Source of the DNA: Ophiothrix spiculata
Taxonomy: Eukaryota > Echinodermata > Ophiuroidea > Amphilepidida > Ophiotrichidae
Strand: one strand, 5' to 3'
DNA: 41,532 nt
Assembly: GCA_000969725.1 (NCBI GenBank)
Contig: JXSR01S035327.1
This document shows, in pieces, positions 13,501-25,500 of this stretch. The translations under genes and the position numbers were made by a program. Positions within the stretch are counted from its first letter, which is position 1; each line of letters starts with the position of its first letter. The notes beneath the pieces are model-generated. The model was not told the origin of the DNA and made no database searches. It was given only the letters and a program-made list of their open reading frames with translations.

Positions 13501-16500
13501 AACATACACATGGAAGTGTTTTCTTTTAAAGCGGGTGCCAGGCAATTTTTACCCTATGGTTCCCAACCTTTTGCGGATGATGGGACAGAAAAATTGAGAC
13601 CCAGGTGATGATATTTGTCCTTACTACAGCGCCCTGGTTTTCACGTATAAAGTTTTTTGCTATGAGTCAAAATTTGTGAAGAAAATGATTGGAAACAGGC
13701 ATTTTTGAAAAAAACAAAACATAATACATCAGTAGCCCTTGTACGCGGCTCTCAATATTGTTCAATTTAGTGTATATGTCTGGCACTCTCCGAGTCAAAC
13801 CAAAATCCCGCTGCCCGAGCTCATTGCTTGGTCTGTGGGAGGGGAGATCAGGGCAACGGCACTAGTTCTAATACATCAGAAGAAAATCAAACAATTTCTT
13901 CTTTTATTGATAAATTCATGAGTTCCAAATCAAAACCAGGATCAAATTTCGGAAATGGTTCCTGGTCTTGAAAAAAGGAGCCGCTTGACCAGGAGCGGTT
14001 TTTTTTTTCAGATTTCTGGCTCCTGGTCCATGTCAGCTTCAGAAAAAGCTTGTACACATGTGAAACTCATAGCTTAATTTCCTTAATTGGTTTGCATCTC
14101 ATGCAGTCACATGAGATCAATAATTGTACAGACAAGAAACATTAAGAAAATCACTGACACTGGATGTGTAATAATCATTCGTTTATTATGAACACTCTCT
14201 GTTCATAACCCAATAACCCAAATCAAAGATTGTTAATGGATGTGTAATTTGTACCTCTTTAAACTTCAACTTCAGTTATGATGGTTTACACATGTTGGTG
14301 AGTAGTAATGAAGCTTAAGAGTATTTGGCCTAATTTAGGCCAGTTTCTGTCTCAGACCCTCCCTAAAAACCTGGCTACATTTCTGTATGATGAACATACG
14401 AGGGGGTATCAAAAAGTTTTAAACTTTACCAAGAAGGGATTGAGCTATATCAATGAACTTTTGTCAGAATAGTCACTCGTCTTTATATACATTATGGTGC
14501 AGAAATTGGCTCATAAGTAGTTTTACTTTCTTTACAGGTGGCGATTGATGTCATCTACCTACCCGCTTAAAAAATACGCTGCATGGAGGAAATTGAGACA
14601 TGCTGCGTAATAAAGTTAATGCATTTAAAAGGTTATAGGGCCCAGTAAATCTTATTGGTACCACCAAAGTTTAGTTGTTTGATACCATAGTAGAGAGCTT
14701 GGTTTCCTCTATCCATTTATACCAAAATTATGGAAATTGGTTCATGAATGACGTCACAGTGGTGTAATAAAACATGGCCTACCTGAAAATGTTGATTTTT
14801 ATTGAAATATGAAATCAGATTTTTCCAATAGAGAGGATCCGTACAATAACGGTCTGTAGACAGTCAGTCAAAAGTGGGAGAAATGTGTTACTTTGCACAT
14901 TGACTAAAGAACAAAGATGCCTAATAAACTATCTCATAATAAAATTTTGCTCCTGTCGCCATTCCTTCTGGGTAAAGTTTAAAAACTTTTTGATACCCCC
15001 TCGTATTTTTGTAATATAAAATAAGAACAAGTTAAAAGAGAAATTTTAACTATGCAGGGTAATGTTTCCATTACATTTGCAGGCCACTGGCATCGATATG
15101 ATGATGTGATGCAGTTGGAAGTTAAAGGAGCACACAACCAAAACACAGGAGTCTGGAATAAAGTCACATCTGCATGGTCATCTGTAACATCAACATTGAA
15201 ACTTGGCAAATCAAAAGATGGCAGCAGTGAGAAAGTTTCACGACTTGCACATGACAAACAGTTGGCAGCCCTGACATTCCTACCCAAATGGGAGGGCTTT
15301 GTTGAAACTGAATCACCTGAAAAGATGGAAGCAGTAGAGGCAATTGAATTAGTTCATAATATTGTTGGATCAGTGATTAAGTCTCCTGTAATGAAAAGGG
15401 GAAATTCTCGTCCAGAAGTTTGGAAACCACATGATTTTGATGACAAAGATGTAAGTTCCAGAAGCATTTAACATATTATTCCATTTCACTCCTTTATGGT
15501 TTATAAATACATGACTAAAGCCTGTGAGCTATTCCTATATGTGTCCTGTTCCCACATATGCTTGACTGTGTCTTCGCAAAAAGTAACAGGATCTACAGCT
15601 CATTAAAGCTGGCCAAAATTAATATTTTGAACTCACATACATATTGATTTTTCAATGTCAATTGATATTTATTTTAACAAATGTCAAGTCATTTTTAAGC
15701 TTCTATAAATTCAAGATTTCTAATTTAACAAATACCCACACATTTTTATTTTCTCCACCTTTTTTGTGTTTTGGGAACAAGTCATATTAACCAGGGCCGT
15801 GAAACTCGAATTCCCAGCCAATGGAAGAAAGTGGTACCATCCACGCCTGGGTCAAAAGGTGAACAGTGTATATTATTATTTAAGCTTTCATTATACAGAG
15901 TAGCTTCTTCAGTGGCTAAGCACTGCTATTATAGAAGGCCATGTTTTAATTGTAATACAAATAAAACATAATTTACAAATATTTACAGGAAATTATATAA
16001 AAATAATATCATATATACATATCACATACAAGACATAAAACTATAGCCAACATGCATTTTAAACCAAGTGGGGAACATATTCAAATATCATTAATTAAAT
16101 ATTTGAATTGTCCAAGGGACAAAGCATTAAATTTTGAACGAATGTCAGTATCAACAACGTTGTTCCAAAGGTTTGCTGCTCTGACATGGAAAGTTCTTAA
16201 GCCAGAATTTGTTTTAAAGCGGGGAACAACAAGCATGTTCGATGAATTTCCCCTTGTACTGTAAGTATGGGTAGTATGAGTGAAAACAAAGTTTGAACAC
16301 AAATAATTTGGGGCTTCCCCAATGAGACACTTAAATAACATAATAAGAACATGTTTCTTCCAAGTTACATCAAACTTATGCCAATTAAGATCATTCATCA
16401 TAGAATCAACTGAAGTTCTAATATCTGCAGACAGAACGATTCTAGCAAGGTTGTAATATTTGTTCATAAGAATTTGTAGCCTGTTAGTGAGAGTGAAAGA

Positions 16501-19500
16501 GCTATTAGACCAGGTAGACCAAACTTGACTACAGTAATTAAAGTGAGGCATCACTAAAGAATCGGCAAGTTTCTTAAGAATATAATTTGGAAGATAATAT
16601 TTGACACGACGAATTACACCACAACGTTAGGAAACATTGGAAGCAATGAAGTCAATATGCTGAGCCCAAGTCATTTGAGCATCAAATATAAGACCCAAAT
16701 ATTTAAAACAATCAACCTTTTCAATAATTTCACCATTATAAATCAATGAAATTTCTCAAAAACTTTCAAGCCTATGAGATGAACCAAAAAGCATAAATTT
16801 TGTCTTGCTGAGATTTACAGTAAGATTATTTCCCCAAACCAATCAACTACTTTACTCATATTATTATTAAGACTAGTTTGAAGAGAAGAAAGGTCTGATG
16901 AGCTAATCAACAATGAAATATCATCAGCATACATAACTGATTTACATAAAATATTATTTGGAAGATCGTTTACGAAAATAATAAATAATAAGGGACCTAA
17001 TACAGACCCTTGTGGAATTCCAATATCAATAGGTTTTAAATCAGAAAAAGAAGAACCAATTTTAACAGATTGCCTACGATTGCTGAGATATGATTTAAAC
17101 CAATTGAGTTCAATGTCACTGATACCATATTTCTTGAGCTTTTTGATAAGTATGCTGTGGTTAACGGTATCAAAAGCTTTTTTGAGGTCAAGAAATATAG
17201 CACCAGTGACCTTTCCCTCATCCATGTTTTTAAGAATAAAGTCCTGAACATCAATTACAGTAGTTGATGTAGAGAAATGTGAACAAAATCCAGATTGAGA
17301 AGAGCTAAGGAAATTATTTACAGACAAGTATTAGTAAACTTGATCATGCACTGCACGCTCAATTATTTTAGACACAACACTAAGAACTGAAATTGGACGA
17401 TAATTGCCTACATTAGATTTACTGCCAGATTTATAAATTGGAACCACTTTGGCATTTTTCCATTCTGAAGGAAAAACTGATGTTAGCAAGGAAAGATTAC
17501 ATATTTAAGCAAGAGAATTACTAATTACTGGGGCAACAATCTTAAGCAATTTAACATCAATATTATCAAGACCAGGTGATTTACAATTGGAAAGTTTACC
17601 TATCTGATTATATACAAAGTCATCAGAGATCAACTCAAAATTAAACTTAAAAGCATTATCATTTGAGCAAAAATTGCTATCAACATTACTATCATCAGAA
17701 TTTTTATCATTATCATCACATAAATTTGAGTCAAACTTGATTGCTAGATCAGCACCAATTGTAGTAAAATAATTGTTAAAGACATTTGCAGTTTCAGTAT
17801 CATTAGAAGTAAATTTATCATCAGTCTTTATTTTCCCTACTGATGTTTTGCTATTTTTACTTGGAATTACTTTCTTAATGGTTTTCCATAACTTTTTAGA
17901 ATTTTTCATATTGTTTTCAATCTCATTAGAAGTGTGGTTTTGATGAATAGACGAAAGTGGACCTACGTTATACGCAGCACAATGATCTAAAAATAATTCG
18001 CGTTGGACTGTGTACACAGCGCAGTGAAATCAATCAATACTTCATCCAGGCATCCCTTCATTTTCTTTCCTTTTTAACGAGAAGGAAATCTGTGAAATGA
18101 TGAGCTGTTTGTCTTTTTGTTGTGGTTTGAATACCACACATCTCATATGATTTTGGAATCATATTATTTTGAAAATTTGCTAAAATCAATCAAAGTTTCC
18201 GCGAGCTGGCATTTTCTCTATCGAGTTGAATGGGAAGTCAGCACTTGTTTGGATTAACGTCCCTGATGTAAACAAAACTCCCGGATGTCTGCTCCTGCCT
18301 ATACTCGTCAATCATATTCGAGAGGGAATGATGGAAGCAGGGTTGATTGACAGATATAACAATAGAATATAACAAAATCAGCTGATTATTGTAACAAATC
18401 ACCCTACCGGAATCGGGGCACTTTTCAGCCAGGGTGTTTCAATTTCCGATTCTCTCTGTTCCCGGTCTTAATGCATTGGCCACCTTCAGGAAACACCAAG
18501 GGCAGTGAAAATAAAACAGGCTTTTATTCACATATGGGCATCTTTATAAATGACTAGGCCATATATTATTAATATTGTACTGTGCAAAACATATTAATTA
18601 CGAATAGTATCACATTTTGGAACAGCATTGTTTTGCTTGAAATCCACAGATTTTAGCATCTAATGCAGACATGTTTTGCATCAATCTATAGTAAATCTTT
18701 GTTCGTATAGGAATGTTGTTTCACAGCGACTTGCTCTTAGTACTTAGATCATATTTTTAATAATAATAATAATAATAATGGCATTTTTATAGCGCCTTTT
18801 AATCAAATAGGATACAAGGCGCTCATGATTTGCTGCAGATAGTTTGTCACAACCATTTCATTTCACTTAGAAGTGCTGTAGAGCACATTCTATCGGTACT
18901 TCAGTTGTACACTCCCGCTCTAAAGTATTTCCGCACAATAAAAAACGTTCAAAAACCTTGTTTTTTATATTAAACGACCTAGAATCATCAAAGATTCATA
19001 CTAGTATAGGTAACTTATCTATTCAATATGAAATAAACCGATGTTTCTCTTTATATTTGATCTTCCTTTCATTGCTATAAAAATGGCTGATTTCATGGAT
19101 CATATACAAATAATACACCACAAATACAAATCTCATTGCAATGTAACAAATACATTTTTCAAAACCTCATTATTACCTTGTAACAAGATAGAATATTTTC
19201 AGGTTGTAAGTTTTAAAACAAAAGCGCAGAAATGTATAAAAACTCAATATTTTTATGTTCAGACGAAAGTAGTAATATGCATTTCATGCCATATTTTCAA
19301 ATAAAAATTAATACAATTCCGGAATAGTTACTTCGATAATTATACAATATAGACTCTGTCAAAAAATAATGAAAATCGGATAAACACCTTTTGAGATATG
19401 GCTGAATAAAGGTTTTGTGTGGAAATACTTTAAAAGAACGGCAGTGTAATATTCACCCTTTGTGCAGCTTCCTATAACCTGGGTGGATAGAATCAGATGG

Positions 19501-22500
19501 ACAAATTTAGTGACAGTTTTAGATGCAGGAGGGGGACCGGAGTACCCGGAGAAACACCTACGGAAGCGAGTATGGACTGTAAACCAAATGCACATACAGC
19601 GTCGGGGCCAGGAATCAAACCCAGGACACCCAAAATGCATTGATTAGTGTAAAGTGAGGGAAGTACCGCTACACTAACCGGCTTTCCCAAATACAAATAA
19701 CAAATGTCTATTAATATTGTAGAGAAGGGACTTACAAGAAGAACAAACTGTTTGATTCAAAATGTTGACACATGCATGATCTAATCATTTTGTCAAAGTA
19801 TTAACAAGCTGCGATATTTGCATGGAAGAATACGTAAGACTTATGCACGTCACACACAGAGTCTTTTGAGTTAGTTGATGGTATGCTTTCCTATAAAATA
19901 CACTCTAGATTGTAGAATATTTGTATGCAATACAAAAGTATACGAGTGGATACTCCCCATAGTGGTAGAAAACATGAGAATTGAATTTAACTTTAACACA
20001 CAAATTTATTGTTCACCTGGAACGTTTTTGCTGGGTCAACCAGCATCATCAGCAGTTGGTATGGCTGTGATGTCTTTCTTGTTTTTGACTTGAACACTGT
20101 TAGATGTAACGTCATACATGTTTCATGATGTCAAAGTTTATTCTGCCCCCCCCCCCTCCCCCTATGCAGGTTGTCCCAATGGGATCCAAATCCAGTCCTT
20201 TGTCCCTATCAGGGTTCTTATAGTTCTAATGAATATGGTCTCCAAGATTCTCCTAGAAAATTCCTTGAGGTCCTTATACAACACATATATGTTGTCCATT
20301 TATGTTCAGTTAGATGTTTTTCTAACTTTCTGGCAGACTCCCGGATTTCACAGTTCGAACATGACAGTTCATAGACAACACCAGATTATTTTGTGAGTTC
20401 TGTCTTATCCTTTGGAGCAGCATGCGACTCTCGTAAGCATGTTAATTGGCTCAAAGTTGGTATGTGCATCTGTAGGTCTTATAGGCTCTCTGGAGTTGTT
20501 CTGAAAGACCTTGAATATAGGGCAAGGTGACAAAGGATTTAAATTCTGAAGTGGAATATGAATCAGCCAACTGTTTGCCTTCTGCTGTCCACAGAAGAAA
20601 GTCCAATCGGAATAGCCACAGTTTTTCAAAGCAGTTTTAACAAAGTTCTTTCTGGCGCACTCTGCATATTTTAGATTAAAGGGCAATAATCCTATATGTG
20701 TCCTGTTCCCACATATCCTTGACTGTCTCAACACAAAGTAACAAGATCTACAGTTCATTAAATCTGGCCGAAGTTAATCATTTGGCCAGCTTTAATGACA
20801 TTATAATAATTATACGGCTGTGATGAGAGCCATCACGGCCATACCAACGGCTGATGATACTGGTTGAGCCAGCGAAACGTTCCAGGTGAGTGATAAATTG
20901 TGTAGTTTAAGTTAAATTCAATTAAATTCTCAATAAAAAGGGTTTTTGCGCTTTTCCCTCTCTTTATTCCATCTGGAGCCAGCAGAGCAGGGTTGCACCA
21001 TATTTGTTCTAGTTAAAATCTTTCTTTGTTTCTTCCATGTGAATGCAACAAATAAGTTTTTCCAATATCATTTTTTTCTTCAGTTACTTTTGAAGTACCT
21101 TTCTGGGAAAATCACTTCATTCTCAGTGGGTTCAGATGTAGATGCCCCTGAAGATGTTGAAAAACGTTTGACCTCGGCACTAGCCATCTGTCACTTGATC
21201 ATAAAGTATGGTTTGTGTCTCAACAAAAACCAGTTTGAGCATTTGTACCAAGGACTGATGATACCAGTAAACGTAGAGAAACAAGTCTATACAAAGATTG
21301 TGAAGCGGTTGAGGGAGACTTACACAACATGCTTGCAGTAAGTTTAAGTTTGCTTTTCTATTAGTGTTAAAATGATGTAGTATGATCTGACCTTGTTAAA
21401 TCTGGATCTGGATCATTTATACTCCAATAAAGCAGTTTTATCTACATCATACTAGAGTCTTTAGTTTTATCATTAATATGTGGTCCAACTAGGATTTATT
21501 AAACATAAACTGGTTACTGCCTAAATATATAGTATATAATACATAACAGTGGCGCAACCATCCTTGAGGGTGCCTGTGGGCAAGGGATGTTTGGATGCCT
21601 CATTCTAGATAACTAAAGCTGAGCATTTATGGGAAATGAGGTATGTCGAAGTATGTAAAGCATGAGAGTCATTAGCAGAGCCAGGATTTACAAAAGGGGA
21701 GGGGGCCAGAGAGTTGGGGATGGTAAACTAGGGTCAAAAGAAACAACTGGGGCACACATTTCTGGAGCAAACATTGTTAAAGAGAAAATAAAGAATGTGC
21801 TTTGTCACGTGATCGGCATCAATGATACCAAAATAGTTACCCTATAGTTACGCTGGAAATAATTTGACATTCTAAAAGCAAACTGTGCCCCAGACTCACC
21901 TATTTCAGGTCTAGCAGACAGAAACTTTTTTTTAAAGCCTTCCTCGTGCAATTCGTACCTAACAAGAATCGCCTTCTTTAACTCGTCATAATCGGACGCC
22001 TTTTCATCACTTAGAGAATAATACACCTCTAGCCCTTTACCTGTCAATAACGCATTTAAGTCCACTGCCCATTGCGTCCTTGGCCATCCTCTGGCGATTG
22101 CATAGCACTCAAACCGTACCAGGTAAGCGTCAATATCATCCTTACTATCATTAAACGGGGGAAGTTTAGGTGCTTTTGCATGAGAACTTTTAGTACCATA
22201 CTCTTTGAACTCACCAAGCTTACTAGTTTCTGCAAGTTCCTTGGCTAGTCTAGCTTCTGTTTCTAACTTCTGTAATTCGAAGCTCCGTTCTTCACGCTTA
22301 CGCTCTGCTTGTTCAAACTCAAACTTACGCCTTTCTTCCAACATAGCCTTTTCATGTTCACGTTTAGCTTCTTCGTTCTCCAACTTACGCTTAAGTTCAG
22401 CGTCCTCATACTCTAACTTACATTTTTCCTGTTCGCGTGCTTCAGCACGGGCCTGACGTTCCTCATCCCTCTCACGTTTAAGAGTCTCCCTTTCTTTATC

Positions 22501-25500
22501 AACAAACTCTCTTAATTCAGCATCCTTAAGACCTAATTTCTCACCTATCCCTATTAACTTTTCAATTTCAATTTGAGCAGTAGCCATACTTTTTCTTAAC
22601 TTACAGTGACTTAACCCCAATGAATATAAAGGGACCCACACACACTTACAATGGTAACAGCCAATGAAAACGAAAGATGGTTGACAATGTTGATCCGCTA
22701 TCTACGGATATGCCGGAAGAGCTGCAAGTTAAAACAATAGAGGGGAGATGTATGACATCACACTGCATCAGGCAAGGTTCGACCACGGTCGTACTGTTGG
22801 GATACAGCTGAAAAATACACCTTTCCTCGAAACAATCGAGTACACTGAACCTTATGTATGGCAACTGCTGTATCGGGCAAGGTGCATAGACCACGGGCGT
22901 ACTGATTAGATACAGACAAACATACACTTTACTTCAAAATACTCAACACAACAGATAGAGGGGAAGTGTACGAAAGTAATAAAGCAATTGGCAAAATTCA
23001 TACACTTTTCCTCATATCACCTGCCACTTGACATACCAACTGGAAAACATCACGATGAGTCCCAATGACCACAACACGAAGCAACCACCCACAGGAAGTT
23101 AGCAGCCAACTGACAGCCCCTGCATGTCAAGGTTACACAACTCTGGTCTAGAAGCAGCACGATGAGGCCCTGTACAAAGTAAAATTGTATACAAGGATTA
23201 AGTTTACATATATCAAATGTGTACTCAGCTTAACAATACATCTATAATATTATTTTGCCTAACTTAAAAACCTAAACTGCAAAATCCTGTTCCGTCTGAT
23301 TACACCATCGTATTAACACCTCTGAGCATATCCCATCGTGGTCGCCAAATTGTCACGTGATCGGCATCAATGATACCAAGATAGTAACTCAGAGAAGACG
23401 CTGTATGAATTTTACACGGCAACTCAAATACTTTATATAAATACAAGAAATTTATTTACAGTTCTTCAGATCTTCTGGAAACAATATAATATAATCAATA
23501 CCAAATATTTCATTCAGTTCTAAATTAAAACCACAGTTGCAACTTTTAGAGCTCTTACTACGAAAACTACGTAATGTTCTGCGCTGATGTTAAGTTCGCA
23601 AGATTCAACAAGAAATGAGTCCGTTCCGGATTAAATAATTGTTGACCATCCACTTGCATATGGCAAACGTACCTTCCAGACAGTATTTATCTTATTTTAC
23701 CGTTAACCGCGACGAGTTCTTGAATTGATGAATCTGTAGCTCTTGCTCCCCCGCAAAATGATGCGTTGCTTGGTTGCTCACAACCCCACTCGTAAATCAT
23801 AAAATAAAACCAAATCTGGCGGCTACTGACGCCCAACCAAAACCAACGATGAAATCAAACCAAAGGTTGACGGGTTAAAGAAACATGTTGACTTGCTTTC
23901 CAGGACCTCACCAACTCTGCCTCCAGCCCACAAGGTACATGTGTCACCTTGACTGGCCAGCAAAAATGTGGAAATACGCTCCCAATTATAAAAATGCTGC
24001 ATTTCAGCACTGTAGCAGACCCCAAATGGTCTCCAAATGGCTAGTGAACCAATTTTGTCACTACCAGAAACTCTACAGGTACATCTTTCATAACCGCGTA
24101 TAAATGCCACACCCAAGTCCCACCAGGACAATTTTACATGGGAGTCAACTGGACTCAGTGATCTTCTCACTGCGATGTCATAGTAGCAAGTGCTCTGCTC
24201 TCAGGTTCCAACCTGCAACATCCATACATATTCAGTCGACCATGCCAATCACCATTGTCAACCAAATTCCCCATCATCAAGCAAACCAAATGTAATGGCC
24301 CAACCAATTAGTTTGCTCCACAAGGAATTCATTGGTGCATATCCCCCAAGTGTACCAATGTTATGGCAGGCCTAAATCAACCTAAATCTGTATGGCATGC
24401 CACAATGGACATAATTCACCTAAATTATAGGACTCAATTCCAATCAATGTGACATGCTTATATCTTTACCATTTATTTGATGTTCTTTAATTGTTTTCAT
24501 TGGAAATTGTAAGATCATAAATCATTATTGCAAATATTTTGTTTATACAATTGCAGACTGAAGCTGCTTTTTATTTGGTTTGTTGTACAAAACTCCATGT
24601 GACAGAATGGATTTTAAAAACGCATGTTACAGAATACAGTAGTACAGTATCAATCTTAATAGCCAAATAATCTTTCTGAATTTGTTAATTGCATCTTATT
24701 TATTTCCAAAATATGTGTTATCTTTTCATTTCTAGGGAAATGACCAATGTCATTCTAGCTTTCTGTAATTATGCAATAAAAAATGAAGAAATTGAGAGAT
24801 TGTTGCACACCCTACCATTGCTACACCTATTCTGTCAAGATGTGAAACCACTGGAGCCACCAAACATACCAGATCACCTCAACCCAAATTGGTGGGGTGT
24901 ACATGGACTCAACCTTGACAACCACTTCTACAGATGTGACAGGTTTGGATATTATTTTGTTTTTATCTAGTTTTTTGCAGTGTTTTTTCTTGGTTCTTTT
25001 GTCTCATTCATGAATTGATAATATGCCAGTGCAGAGATGGGCAGTGAAATCACAGACTGCCCTAACCACACCTTCACGTTTGAAGAGCTCTATTGAGCAT
25101 GAGCTCCTACAGCTCTCCTGAACAAATTCCAGGAGTGCGTTTCTTTGAGCTCCTCACTGCAGTAACAAAAACTTGGTTTCAAATAGGAATATTTGAAATT
25201 GAGCTCCTCATAGCACTCCTATCTAAACTTAGGAGAGTGATTGATAGAGCTCCTGCAATTTCTAGATGTGAAGGCCTGTCTAACTATATTCGATATCTCT
25301 CCTTTTTGTAGGATTTTTTATACCGCCGTTGGTACCCAGTTTTTAGAATTAACAAACAAAACTATAACACTAAGTTTTGGTACAGAATTTTGCCAATCAA
25401 ACTTTAACCTATTGTTACTTGGGAACATACATTGTGTAAACAATCCCTTACAAAACAGATACTGAATCATAATGGTTATAAAGTAACTGGTTGCTTCACT

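Larger units (their letters stand above)
12544..15082 (+). other. Intron 6
   Basis: Contains the tandem repeat, hAT MITE and mariner-like element listed separately. 13500-14390 contains only AT-rich sequence; TTCCCAACCTTTTGCG near 13560 hints at another hAT fragment, but I could not bound it. Confidence 0.55.
15859..21126 (+). other. Intron 8 (5.3 kb)
   Basis: Carries the LINE, TAA tract, SINE and hammerhead-like pair listed separately. 18021-18750 and 18870-19460 have no feature I can support. 20076-20815, between the inverted pair, has no gene I recognise; it includes a C-run at 20147-20161 and the second copy of the 110-bp repeat. Confidence 0.55.
21803..23870 (-). mobile_element. LTR retrotransposon remnant with internal deletion (right boundary approximate)
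   Basis: TGTCACGTGATCGGCATCAA plus about 17 more bases occurs at 21803 and at 23351. In minus orientation these are the 3' tips of two LTRs ending in GTGACA. Beside the LTR at 23351, after AAT, lies a primer-binding site (TGGCGACCACGATGGGAT, minus strand, 23330-23347). The LTR extends right from 23351 and has a TATATAAAG box (minus) near 23437. Between PBS and the other LTR tip lie a leader and only part of gag, so most of gag-pol and most of the 3' LTR are deleted. Confidence 0.75.
21338..24735 (+). other. Intron 9
   Basis: Mostly the LTR remnant. 21338-21800 shows a small inverted pair around ATGATGTAGTATGATC and CTACATCATACTAGAG and otherwise nothing recognised. 23870-24735 holds no feature I can support; part of it may belong to the LTR or to an older element. 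Confidence 0.5.

Noticed and set aside
13224-13608. Overlapping open frames on both strands near 13.3-13.5 kb
   Set aside because: They fall on the hAT MITE and its GC-rich palindrome; none has a domain or a plausible start.
20118-20396. Possible reverse-transcriptase fragment between the hammerhead-like segments
   Set aside because: A few residues recall PMGS..SP motifs of Penelope-like enzymes, but the frames are broken and the match is too short to claim.
22205-22456. Plus-strand Ser/Leu-rich open frame
   Set aside because: It lies antisense to the coiled-coil part of the gag remnant and reflects its Glu/Arg codons.
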